64,000 nt of DNA from Pseudomonas fluorescens. GTDB lineage: Bacteria > Pseudomonadota > Gammaproteobacteria > Pseudomonadales > Pseudomonadaceae. The notes below the pieces were generated by a model. The model was not told the DNA's origin. It saw nothing but the letters and a program-made list of their open reading frames with translations, and searched no databases. Shown here piece by piece: positions 34,381 to 42,810 of the stretch (position 1 is its first letter; every line of letters begins with the position of its first letter). The stretch lies in NCBI RefSeq assembly GCF_902497875.1, contig NZ_CABVHY010000026.1:1-64000 (forward strand), in the 5' to 3' direction. Made by a program: the position numbers and the translations under genes.

Positions 34381-35313
34381 TTGAGCACGACAACCGAGAA
34401 AAAACCCCGCTCCAACCACCTGGAACTGGCGCGCCGCATCCTTGAGCACACTCAGGAAACCGGAATGGCGGTCGGCGAGCCTGTCTCGGAACAGGCCCTG
34501 GCCCGAACCTTCCAGGTATCGCGCACACTGGTTCGCGGCGCACTGAAAGTGCTACTGGAAGAAAACCTGCTGAGCCATGAGGCCGGCAAAGGCTATCGTC
34601 TCGTCGCCGCGCCTGCGGGCCAGACGTTCAATAGCGCGCTGCCCCAGGCAGAGGAAGAAGAACTGGCCACCTCGGTATTGCGCGACCGCATGGCCGGCCG
34701 CCTGGGCGACAGCATCAGCATCAGCGAGCTGATGCGCCGCTATGACATCGGGCGTCCGGCCGCGCAAAAAGCCCTGACCCAACTCAGCGAAAGTCAGGCC
34801 ATCGAGCGCGGTCCCGGCCAGTCATGGCTGTTTCGCCCGTCGCTGAACAGCCTCGCAGCCCTGGAGGAAAGCCTGAGATTTCGCCTGACCCTGGAGCCCG
34901 AAGCGCTGCTCGGGCCGAACTTCAACGCCGACCCGCAACGCCTGTCGTTGCTGCGCGGCGGCATGGAAATCTTGCTGGCCAGACCCGTGGAAGACTTCGA
35001 TCTCCAGCAGTTTCGCGAACTGGATATCAGCTTCCACGAACTCATCGCACAAAGTTGCGGCAACCGCTTTATCGGCGACGCCCTGCTTGCGCATCAAAGC
35101 CTGCGACGCCTACCCAACGTGCTGCCGACCGTCAGCGTGAACCGCCTGCAAGAGGCGTTGCGAGAACACCTGCAGATCATCGCGCAGATCGAACGCGGGC
35201 AGATGGAGATTGCCGCTGACCTGATGCGCCTGCACCTGCGCCTGTCCGCCGCCCTGCGCCCGCAAACCGCTAACCGCGGCATCCCGCAAGGCCATCCGTT
35301 CGGACGCCGTTGA
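34381..35313 (+). CDS. GntR-family regulator (FCD type) with a second winged-helix-like segment
   Basis: A 310-aa protein starting with TTG. The first winged helix (about residues 10-75, GEPVSEQALARTFQVSRTLVRGALKVL) is GntR-like, a second helix-turn-helix-like region (about 95-155, DSISISELMRRYDIGRPAAQKALTQL) follows, and a helical FCD-like sensor fills the C-terminus (FRELDISFHELIAQSCGNRF). Two DNA-binding-like segments before one sensor is unusual. It lies between the divergent arms of the locus, 193 bases from the binding-protein gene, so it is the obvious regulator of both arms. The start is less certain because only a weak AGAGA precedes the TTG. Confidence 0.82.
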   Translation: MSTTTEKKPRSNHLELARRILEHTQETGMAVGEPVSEQALARTFQVSRTLVRGALKVLLEENLLSHEAGKGYRLVAAPAGQTFNSALPQAEEEELATSVLRDRMAGRLGDSISISELMRRYDIGRPAAQKALTQLSESQAIERGPGQSWLFRPSLNSLAALEESLRFRLTLEPEALLGPNFNADPQRLSLLRGGMEILLARPVEDFDLQQFRELDISFHELIAQSCGNRFIGDALLAHQSLRRLPNVLPTVSVNRLQEALREHLQIIAQIERGQMEIAADLMRLHLRLSAALRPQTANRGIPQGHPFGRR

Positions 35314-35412
35314 GCTTTCAAAAAATTCTGGTGCTTTTTTTTATAAAATAAGACAGCATCCAACTCATCTTCAGGAAAGGCGGGGCTTACCCGCCACGGA
35401 CGTTCCTTCGCC

Positions 35413-36696
35413 ATGCACACACAAAAACTGATCGCCCTGTTCCCCGAAGCCAGTTTCGGCGCGGCATTGAACTGCATCGGTATTGCCCAGTCGCTGCGCG
35501 AACTGGGGGCAAAACCGGTGTTCATTTGCCATGCGCATTTTCAAGGAATCTTCGCCGAGTACGGCTTCGCCGAATACCCCATTCCGCAAACCAGCCCGCT
35601 GTCCGCGGCCGAGCACCAGCATTACTGGGAGCGCTTCATCGAGCGCAACATTCCCTACTTCGACCAGACCCCGCTGGAGCAGATCGACAGCTATGTCGTA
35701 CCGGCCTGGGAAGCGATCATCGATACCGCCATCGAGGCGGAAAAACCGCTGCAGCAACTGCTCGCCAGGCTCAAGCCGGACGCCATCATCCTCGATAACG
35801 TGGTGATGTTCCCGGCCATCGCCAGCGCTGGCTGCCCTTGGGTCAGAGTGGTCTCCTGCGCCGAAACCGAACTGCCGGACCCTGCCGTACCGCCTTACCT
35901 GTCGGGCTGCCGCAGCGATGACGTTGCGGGTCGCGAGCGCTTTGTCGAGCATTACCAGAACGCCGTCGCCGCGGCCCATGCGCGCTTCTCGCGCTTTCTC
36001 GCCAGCACGGGCACCGCGCCCTGCCCGCCCGGGCAGTTTCTGGTCGATTCGCCATGGCTCAACCTGCTGCTTTCGCCAACGCCAGTGCGCTATGAACGCG
36101 AACAACCGCTGGATCAGCGCAAGTATGTTTATCTCGACGGCTGCGTACGCCGCGAGGCGCCTTACATCGTTCCCGATTTCCCCCGGCACAACGACGCGCC
36201 GCTGATCTATGTCAGTTTCGGCAGCCTGGGCGCCGCCGACACCGACATGATGAAACGCCTGATCAGCACCCTGGAACATTTGCCCTACCGCTTCCTGATC
36301 AACGTGGGCGCCTACCGCGAGATGTACACCACTGTCCCGGACAACGTTTACCTCGACAGTTGGTTTGCCCAGCCAGCGGTGCTCAAGGAATGCCAGTTGT
36401 TCATTCATCACGGCGGCAACAACAGTTTCTGCGAAGCGCTGTTTTTCGGCCTGCCGTCGCTGATCATTCCGTATTGCTGGGACGGTCACGACAATGCCGC
36501 GCGCGCCGAGGAGGTCGGCGTCGGTCGGTATTTGCCGCGCTTCGCCGACCCGTTGGCCGCCTTGCCCGCCGCCCTCGAACAGTTGCTGGCCGACCAGCCG
36601 ATGCGCCAGCGCCTGAAGACGCTGAGTGCCCGCATGCAAGCCACCCGCGGCACCGAGATCGCCGCGCGCGCGATCCTGGCGTTGCCCACTACCTAG
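35413..36696 (+). CDS. UGT/MGT-type (GT1) glycosyltransferase 2
   Basis: A 427-aa paralogue of the glycosyltransferase at 28954-30237; the two share long identical stretches such as GIAQ, the IDNYV/IDSYV block, DNV, MFPAI-type and HHGGNNSF (from His332), with WDGHDNAARAEE. The N-terminal acceptor half differs more than the donor half. It opens the rightward arm after the regulator and is followed by the amine oxidase gene. The same length and fold suggest the same sugar donor with another acceptor, or a step-specific isozyme. Confidence 0.88.
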   Translation: MHTQKLIALFPEASFGAALNCIGIAQSLRELGAKPVFICHAHFQGIFAEYGFAEYPIPQTSPLSAAEHQHYWERFIERNIPYFDQTPLEQIDSYVVPAWEAIIDTAIEAEKPLQQLLARLKPDAIILDNVVMFPAIASAGCPWVRVVSCAETELPDPAVPPYLSGCRSDDVAGRERFVEHYQNAVAAAHARFSRFLASTGTAPCPPGQFLVDSPWLNLLLSPTPVRYEREQPLDQRKYVYLDGCVRREAPYIVPDFPRHNDAPLIYVSFGSLGAADTDMMKRLISTLEHLPYRFLINVGAYREMYTTVPDNVYLDSWFAQPAVLKECQLFIHHGGNNSFCEALFFGLPSLIIPYCWDGHDNAARAEEVGVGRYLPRFADPLAALPAALEQLLADQPMRQRLKTLSARMQATRGTEIAARAILALPTT

Positions 36697-36721
36697 ACAG
36701 CCATAAAAACAAGAGTCCGCA

Positions 36722-38116
36722 ATGACCCATTCAGCCTTGCACAGCCTCAAGAACGCGATCCCCAGGCCTTATTGGCTGGACGTCGATGCTCCTGCCCAGC
36801 CTTGCTCGCGGCAGACCGGTGACATCAGCGCGGAGCTGGTGATAGTCGGCGGCGGTTTTACCGGCCTCTGGACCGCTTTGTTGGCTCGCCAGCGCAAGCC
36901 TGCGGCGCGGATCGTCGTGCTGGAAGGTCGTACTTGCGGCGCCGCGGCCAGCGCCAGGAGCGGCGGGTTCTGCGCACCGAGCATTTCCCACGGCGTATCC
37001 AATGCGATGAAACGCTGGCCAAAGGAAGCGGATCAGCTGATCCGTCTGGGCCGGGAGAATCTCGACGAGCTGGAGCAGGATATCCGGCGTCTGGGTCTTG
37101 AGGTCGAATTCGAAAGAAGCGGAAAACTGAATGTCGCCACCACGCAGTGGCAAGTCGAGGGCCTGCGCGCCCTGCAGAAAAAGTATCAGCGCGCCGGCAT
37201 TGAATGCACTTATCTCGAAGGCCCGGCGCTCAAGCCTTATCTCGATTCGCCGACCTATAGCGCCGGGCTGTTCGAACCGAACTACGCGCTGCTCAACCCG
37301 GCAAAAATGGTCCGGGAGCTGCGCCGGGCCTGTCTCGAACAGGGCATCGAACTGTACGAGCACTCCCCGGTGGAAACCCTCGAGCCCCAGGCCGAGGGCG
37401 TTTTGTTGCGCACAGGCTACGGCAGCGTTCAGGCGGGCCGGGTGGCGCTGGCGACCAATGTTTTTCCCTCGTTGCTGCCACAGCTGCGATCGACCGTCAT
37501 TCCGATCTATGACTTCGCGCTGACCACCGAACCGCTGACGGAAGAACAGCTGCAGTCCATCGGTTGGAGCCAGCGTTATGGCATCGCCGATTCGGGCAAT
37601 CAGTTTCATTACCTGCGCAAGACCGCCGACAACCGCATCCTCTGGGGCGGCTACGATGCCATCTACCCCTTTGCCAGCAAGCTGGATGAAAACCTGACCC
37701 AACGCCCGGAAACCTTCGTGCGCCTGGCCGAGCAGTTCCAGCAGACCTTCGCCCCACTGCGCGACGTGAGCTTTAGCCATGCTTGGGGCGGCATCATCGA
37801 TTCTTCGGCACGCACGACGATGTTCACCGGCAGCACGGACGACCGACGCATCGCTTACGCCATGGGCTTTACCGGCCAAGGCATCTCCGCCAGCCGCTTC
37901 GCCGCCGCGACCATGCTTGATCTGCTGGACGGCCAGGACACCCAACGCACGCGCCTGAAAATGCTCAGTCGTGCGCCGGTGCGTTTCCCACCGGAGCCGC
38001 TGCGATTTATCGGCGTCAGCCTTGCGCAGCGCGCCCTGGCTCACGAAGACCTTACCGGGGAGCGCAGCCTGCTGCTGAAAACCCTCGACGCCTTCGGGGT
38101 CGGTTTCGACTCCTGA
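36722..38116 (+). CDS. FAD-dependent amine oxidase (PuuB-like, DAO superfamily)
   Basis: A 464-aa flavoprotein of the gamma-glutamylputrescine oxidase (PuuB)/OrdL type. ELVIVGGGFTGLWTALLARQ is the FAD site, CGAAASARSGGFCAPSI follows, and WGGYDAIYPFAS and AYAMGFTGQGISASRFAAATM are family landmarks in the C-terminal half. PuuB acts on an amine whose other end is protected by glutamate. Here no gamma-glutamyl ligase is present, but a glycosyltransferase is upstream, so the substrate could be a sugar-conjugated amine. This last point is inference. Confidence 0.9.
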   Translation: MTHSALHSLKNAIPRPYWLDVDAPAQPCSRQTGDISAELVIVGGGFTGLWTALLARQRKPAARIVVLEGRTCGAAASARSGGFCAPSISHGVSNAMKRWPKEADQLIRLGRENLDELEQDIRRLGLEVEFERSGKLNVATTQWQVEGLRALQKKYQRAGIECTYLEGPALKPYLDSPTYSAGLFEPNYALLNPAKMVRELRRACLEQGIELYEHSPVETLEPQAEGVLLRTGYGSVQAGRVALATNVFPSLLPQLRSTVIPIYDFALTTEPLTEEQLQSIGWSQRYGIADSGNQFHYLRKTADNRILWGGYDAIYPFASKLDENLTQRPETFVRLAEQFQQTFAPLRDVSFSHAWGGIIDSSARTTMFTGSTDDRRIAYAMGFTGQGISASRFAAATMLDLLDGQDTQRTRLKMLSRAPVRFPPEPLRFIGVSLAQRALAHEDLTGERSLLLKTLDAFGVGFDS

Positions 38117-38152
38117 TTCAGCCATAAGAACCGTCACCCCAAGGAGCGCCCC

Positions 38153-38518
38153 ATGCCGCGCAAAATGCCCGCGTTCGTCACCGACTTCGCCACTCAACCG
38201 ACAACCGCCCTGACCCGCTCAATCTGCGACCCACAGATCGTCGAAAAACCCTACCAGAGCACCACCTGGCGCCATTTCAGCAACGACCAGAAACAGCTGA
38301 GCGCCGGCTTCTGGGAAGCCGGCCCGCACAAGGAATTCTGCGCCTGTGATTACGACGAGCTTTGCCATCTGCTGGAAGGCCAAGTCCGCCTGACCGACGC
38401 AGACGGCAACAGCCGCACGTTCGAGGCAGGCAGCACGTTCGTGGTGGCTGCGGGCTTCAAGGGCACTTGGGAAAACCTTACTGATGTCAGAAAGGTATAT
38501 GTGATTGTCAATGGATGA
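38153..38518 (+). CDS. Small cupin protein C (DUF861/cupin_3 type)
   Basis: A 121-aa cupin like those often next to PuuB-type oxidases: QKQLSAGFWEAGPHKEFCACDYDELCHLLEGQVRL and FVVAAGFKGTWENLTDVRKVYVI. AAGGAGCGCCCC precedes the ATG. It is the last gene of the rightward arm. It is the most divergent of the three cupins in this locus. Confidence 0.87.
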   Translation: MPRKMPAFVTDFATQPTTALTRSICDPQIVEKPYQSTTWRHFSNDQKQLSAGFWEAGPHKEFCACDYDELCHLLEGQVRLTDADGNSRTFEAGSTFVVAAGFKGTWENLTDVRKVYVIVNG

Positions 38519-38572
38519 GAGGCAGCGCTTTCATCCATGGGTGACCAGCCTGAACAGCAAGGAACCACTGGC

Positions 38573-38806
38573 TTATGGCATGAGCAGCGCTTCATGGATC
38601 TCTATATAAGGTATCCCGCCGTTCCTGCGCTTTTCTGCAAGCCAGACCCTCATTTTGCTCACATCAAAAATCTGTCCCTGCTCCATCAGGGTTAACACCA
38701 GGGCATCAGAAACCCGGTAATGCCCACAGGAGGGGCAATCTCGCTCTTCCCAATCACCATCACACATAATGCGCTCGGCGGTTCCTGCACAAATGAGACA
38801 GCTCAT
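38573..38806 (-). CDS. Small zinc-ribbon-like protein (77 aa)
   Basis: Hypothetical protein with two cysteine pairs, MSCLIC at the start and CPSCGHYRVSD at about residue 24, a zinc-ribbon arrangement, followed by a helical tail (MRVWLAEKRRN). GAGGGTGCGCC precedes the ATG. Function unknown; similar small ribbons bind nucleic acid or act as accessory metal proteins. Not in an operon with its neighbours. Confidence 0.7.
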   Translation of the reverse strand: MSCLICAGTAERIMCDGDWEERDCPSCGHYRVSDALVLTLMEQGQIFDVSKMRVWLAEKRRNGGIPYIEIHEALLMP

Positions 38807-39047
38807 GGGCGCACCCTCTTTCTTTTTTCAACAGTCTCTACCCGACCCGCGATTCTCGCACCCGCTTCCCATCCGAAAAGCTGCCGCCTATCCAAAGCTG
38901 CAGTGCTTTGAAGCAACCGGCCATGCAAATGCCGGCATTGGCAGCTGACTCCAGGTGGACGTGTTTCGCCAACGAAGGTCTTGTGCTAGAAGTCCGGATT
39001 TTCTCTGCTAATCTGGCCCCATCGTCTCTGAAACTGGATGGAACCTG

Positions 39048-39812
39048 ATGTCATTCGTAGATTCGTTTGTTGCCCAAATCGTGGCGCTTGAAGTCAGGCT
39101 TTACCATGCACAAGCTCGAATGGAAGCCAGGACGGACAGTGAGGCTTTGCATGACCTGCGAATCAATCTGCGGCGCATCAGAAGCCTGTTGCGACCACTA
39201 CGTGAGACAGAGGGTGTCGCGCCACTGAATGAGGCCGCTGCCGCGGTGGGCAGGCTGACCACGCCTGCGCGTGACCTTGAAGTGTTGATAGAAGAGCTTG
39301 AGGCGCAAGGATTTCCAAAGCAGGCGCATGTCAGAAAAGCGACTTTACAGGCCAGCTATAGCCGCATCGTTAAAGCGCGCGCGATCAATCAGCTCTTTTC
39401 CCAACTGGATGAGTGGCCTTCAGTCTTCCGCGCGGCTGAGCGGGCGGGTGAATTAGGCCGGATTGAAAAGACCATCAGCAAACGCTTGCACAAGCAGATC
39501 GAGCGCCTGAAAACTGCGTTGGCAGACCCGCAGTTTGATCGTCACCAGTTAAGAATCCTGGTCAAGCGTACGCGCTACCTCAACGAGGCTTTTCCTCAGC
39601 TGTCACCCCTGTCTGGTGAGGCCGCAGCGTCGCTCAAGTCTGTGCAGTCGGCCCTGGGCTCCTGGCACGACCATTTTCAATGGTGCCTCAAAGCCGAGCA
39701 CGAAGAAGATCTCCAGCCCCTTGAACACAGGTGGCACGCAGCTGCCGCGGCGGCGCTCTTGAAAGCAGAGGCACAGCTGACACGACTTTTACGGTTGCTT
39801 GCAAAGACTTAG
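39048..39812 (+). CDS. CHAD domain protein
   Basis: A 254-aa all-helical CHAD protein; conserved basic residues are visible in ALHDLRINLRRIRSLLRPLRE and HQLRILVKRTRYLNEAFPQ. CHAD domains bind inorganic polyphosphate. Its stop is only three bases from the end of the convergent exopolyphosphatase gene, supporting a polyphosphate role. GGAACCTG precedes the ATG. Confidence 0.9.
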   Translation: MSFVDSFVAQIVALEVRLYHAQARMEARTDSEALHDLRINLRRIRSLLRPLRETEGVAPLNEAAAAVGRLTTPARDLEVLIEELEAQGFPKQAHVRKATLQASYSRIVKARAINQLFSQLDEWPSVFRAAERAGELGRIEKTISKRLHKQIERLKTALADPQFDRHQLRILVKRTRYLNEAFPQLSPLSGEAAASLKSVQSALGSWHDHFQWCLKAEHEEDLQPLEHRWHAAAAAALLKAEAQLTRLLRLLAKT

Positions 39813-39815
39813 CCC

Positions 39816-40766
39816 CTACATGATCGATGAGCCAGGCATCCGCATCAGGCCGTGAAGTACACCCATTCTCAAACCTGGTTCGGAGGGGATCATCTCTTCG
39901 ATGCCTAACACTTTGAAAGCAGCGAGCATTACCGCCAGCCCACCGGGCAAAGTACTCAATCGTTGTGCTTGCATGCCAGCCAGTTTCAACTGTTTGACGT
40001 GGCCTGCCTCCAGCAAACAAATGGACAAGCGCAACAGGCCAGCATAGGTAATGCCGTCTTGGCCATAGGCATTCAGGCCATTGGCCTTGAGTACCTTTGC
40101 CAGCATCCTTGCCGTGCCGGAAGAGCCAATGGCTTGCTCCCAGCCCAGCTTGCGATAACGGTGGGCAACTTTTTCAATTTTATCGCTGGCGATTCGTTCG
40201 GCCTCCTGGAGAGAGCGACTGTCAATAAAGCCACCGACAAAATAGCGCTTGCTGAAACTGCCGCTGCCGATCGCTATGCTTTCAGTCAACAACGGACGAT
40301 CACCCTGCCCCACAATGAGTTCGGTAGACCCGCCACCGATATCAACGACCAGTCGAAGGACTTGCGCACTTGGCATGGTGTGGGCCACCCCCGCATAGAC
40401 GAGTTTGGCTTCCTCACGCCCGGAAATCACATCGATACGGAACCCCAGGCGTTGTTCGGCACCAGCAAGAAACACGTCGCAGTTATTGGCCTCGCGTACT
40501 GCGCTGGTAGCTACCGCGCGAACACGGCCAGCCTCGAAATTTCGTAGCTGCTTACCGAATCGCTCCAGGGCCAGCCACCCCCGTTCCAACGCCAAACCAT
40601 CCAATGCTTTTCCTTGAAACCCGTCTGCAAGACGCACGGGCTCGCGAAAGGTTTTCACCTCCTGGATAACCAGCCGCTGGTTGCGCTTGACCTGTTGGCC
40701 AATCATCATCCGAAACGCATTGGAACCGAGATCAACGGCGGCAAACAGCGAAGCGTCACCCTTCAT
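39816..40766 (-). CDS. Ppx/GppA-family phosphatase
   Basis: A 316-aa protein of the ASKHA fold, matching the N-terminal catalytic half of exopolyphosphatase/pppGpp phosphatase: AAVDLGSNAFRMMIG, ATSAVREANNCDVF, VISGREEAKLVYAGV and LVVDIGGGSTELIVG. It lacks the long C-terminal HD-like part of the housekeeping Ppx, so it is the short form. It should hydrolyse polyphosphate or guanosine pentaphosphate. Convergent with the CHAD gene. Confidence 0.9.
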   Translation of the reverse strand: MKGDASLFAAVDLGSNAFRMMIGQQVKRNQRLVIQEVKTFREPVRLADGFQGKALDGLALERGWLALERFGKQLRNFEAGRVRAVATSAVREANNCDVFLAGAEQRLGFRIDVISGREEAKLVYAGVAHTMPSAQVLRLVVDIGGGSTELIVGQGDRPLLTESIAIGSGSFSKRYFVGGFIDSRSLQEAERIASDKIEKVAHRYRKLGWEQAIGSSGTARMLAKVLKANGLNAYGQDGITYAGLLRLSICLLEAGHVKQLKLAGMQAQRLSTLPGGLAVMLAAFKVLGIEEMIPSEPGLRMGVLHGLMRMPGSSIM

Positions 40767-40936
40767 GCAGAATTCCTTTTGCGTTCACGAACCGAGAGCA
40801 CTTTGTCCGCGAGACGATAAAAAGTAGGGGGGTGAAGAATCTTGCCACTGGGACCATGACATTACGATGACATCGGCTGAGCTGGAGTCCGATACAGAGC
40901 CACGAGCAAAAAGGATTTATTGATCTCCAATGCGCT

Positions 40937-41350
40937 TCACTGCCTCGTCTTCACAGTGATGAACATTTTGATGCGATCATGAATTTCCTGTAGCGCATGA
41001 CGAAAGGGATCATGCCTTTCGCTGGTCACTGGATTCTCGAAGTTCCAGACGATCACTTCTCCGGAGGACGGCATTTGCGCAGCCTCCTCCGAGGATTTGT
41101 CGCAGAGCGTAATCACATACTGGAACTGCTGCCCCTCAAACTCATCGATAGCCTTACTGCGTAGACCCGTCGTGGCAATGCCGATGTGATCAAGAGAATC
41201 AAGCGTGCGTGGATCGACCTCACTGGCCACCAGGCCTGCGCTGAAGGCTTCGAAGTGTTCGGCATCGGTATGCCGAAGCAGTGCTTCGGCCATCAGGGAG
41301 CGAACGTCATTGTCCGCGCAGACAAACAAAACCCGGATTTTTTCCGCCAT
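40937..41350 (-). CDS. Low-molecular-weight phosphatase / arsenate reductase-family protein
   Basis: A 137-aa protein with the phosphate-binding loop LFVCADNDVRSLMAE: Cys11, five residues, Arg17, Ser18, matching the CxxxxxRS signature. DPRTLDSLDHIGIATTGLRSK and YVITLCDKSSEEAAQMP are as in ArsC-like thioredoxin-type or protein-tyrosine phosphatases. Canonical arsenate reductases have further cysteines at about residues 82 and 89; one is visible (TLCDK). No ars genes are adjacent, so a protein phosphatase role is as likely. Confidence 0.83.
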   Translation of the reverse strand: MAEKIRVLFVCADNDVRSLMAEALLRHTDAEHFEAFSAGLVASEVDPRTLDSLDHIGIATTGLRSKAIDEFEGQQFQYVITLCDKSSEEAAQMPSSGEVIVWNFENPVTSERHDPFRHALQEIHDRIKMFITVKTRQ

Positions 41351-41562
41351 AGCTACTTTTGCCCTTTCAATCCGATTGACCTGATTATCGAAATAGAGAT
41401 ACCCGCTATTCCAACAGAGCTTTCTGACAACCGTATTTCAAACCGATAAAAGGCTCAAAAAGGTCGTACGCATCTGGCTGGTGCTTGCAAAGAGCTCCTT
41501 TAGTACCCAGTAGCCGCGATGGGAGACCGCTTCAATTGCCGCCATTGCGACGCTGGAGGTCG

Positions 41563-42495
41563 TCAGCTGCGGTTCGCGCGCTGGATCACCTGGGGTGGCT
41601 GACCAAAAGCCCTGAGAAAGGCCCGGCGCATACGTTCCCGGTCGCCAAATCCAGTAGTGGTGGCCACCACATCGATGGAGTGTCGACCGGATTCCATCAT
41701 CAACCGCGCCGACTCCACCCGCAGGTTTTCGATGGCTTTAGCCGGTGATTGCCCGGTCTCCGCGTGAAATACGCGACTGAATTGCCGGGGGCTTAAATTG
41801 GCCGCCTCGGCCAAATCTTCCACCGACAGATCGGATTTCAGATTCTGCTTGGCATACGTCAGGGCGGCCTGGATGCGATCGGTCTTGGGATGGAGTTCGA
41901 GCATCACCGAAAACTGTGATTGCCCACCTGCTCGCCGGTGGTAGACCACCAACCGCTTGGCAACCAACCTTGCAACCTCAGCGCCCAGGTCGTTCTCCAC
42001 CAGAGCAAGCGCCAGATCGATGGCCGCGCTCATGCCCGCGGAGGTCCAGACCGTCCCGTCGTTGATGAAGATGCAGTCTTCCTCGACCTTCACTTGCGGG
42101 TAGATTCTCTGGAGTTCTCGTGCGTGAAACCAGTGAGTCGTCGCACGGCGACCATCGAGCAGGCCAGCTGCGGCGAGCGCAAAGGATCCGGTACAGACAG
42201 AGGCTACGCGCCGGGTATCAGGGTGTGCGCGACGCAAATAGGCAATGACACCCGGTGTTGTCGGGATGATGACGTTGTCGCCCAGGACGATCAACGTGTC
42301 GAAATGACGGTCATCAAATGCAGTGGTATCGACGCCAAAGCCCACCGAGGTCTTGATCGGTCCACCCTGCTCCGACAACAGGCTGATTTGGTATAGCGGT
42401 TTGTCCACCACCACATTGGCGAACTCGAAGGTTGCACAGATAGCGAGTCCCAGCACCTGAAACCCGGGGTAAAGGATGAGACCGATATTTTGCAT
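41563..42495 (-). CDS. GlxA-type AraC-family regulator with a DJ-1/PfpI-like N-terminal domain
   Basis: A 310-aa regulator. Residues about 1-165 are a class I glutamine-amidotransferase-like sensor (MQNIGLILYPGFQVLGLAI; VCTGSFALAAAGLLDGRRATTHW with the nucleophile-elbow Cys). The C-terminus has two AraC helix-turn-helix motifs (LSVEDLAEAANLSPRQFSRVFHAETG and TGFGDRERMRRAFLRAFG). I choose the ATG at 42495 by family N-terminus. It is downstream of the nitrilase gene in the same direction, and likely regulates it. Confidence 0.9.
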   Translation of the reverse strand: MQNIGLILYPGFQVLGLAICATFEFANVVVDKPLYQISLLSEQGGPIKTSVGFGVDTTAFDDRHFDTLIVLGDNVIIPTTPGVIAYLRRAHPDTRRVASVCTGSFALAAAGLLDGRRATTHWFHARELQRIYPQVKVEEDCIFINDGTVWTSAGMSAAIDLALALVENDLGAEVARLVAKRLVVYHRRAGGQSQFSVMLELHPKTDRIQAALTYAKQNLKSDLSVEDLAEAANLSPRQFSRVFHAETGQSPAKAIENLRVESARLMMESGRHSIDVVATTTGFGDRERMRRAFLRAFGQPPQVIQRANRS

Positions 42496-42605
42496 GACAG
42501 CAGCGCCCGCATGACCTGAAGGGTGGTGTATACGAAGGATCTGACACAATCATGTTATCGCCCGGAATGATCATTGCCACTTACTTACAATGATCACCGG
42601 CCATA

Positions 42606-42805
42606 GGTATCTACACATCTGTCGCGGTACACACCGAACTTGTGGCGAGGGGGCTTGCCCCCGCTGGGTCGCGCAGCGACCCCAATAAGGTTACTTCGGT
42701 CTTTCAGAAAGAACTCAGCGACCTGTTAAGGCTGCTGCGCAGCCCAGCGGGGGCAAGCCCCCTCGCCACACGTTATTCGCAGCCCTTGAAAGATGTGTAG
42801 ATACC
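42606..42805. repeat. 200-base palindromic element with 15-base terminal inverted repeats
   Basis: The ends are perfect inverted repeats, GGTATCTACACATCT at 42606-42620 and its complement at 42791-42805. Inside is a REPIN-like pair: tggcgagggggcttgccccc near 42642 and its inverted partner near 42748-42769, joined by smaller inverted repeats (agcgggggcaag). The same ends, less perfect, bound the element at 1430-1640. It sits six bases after the nitrilase stop. Confidence 0.8.
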
Positions 42806-42810
42806 CAGGC

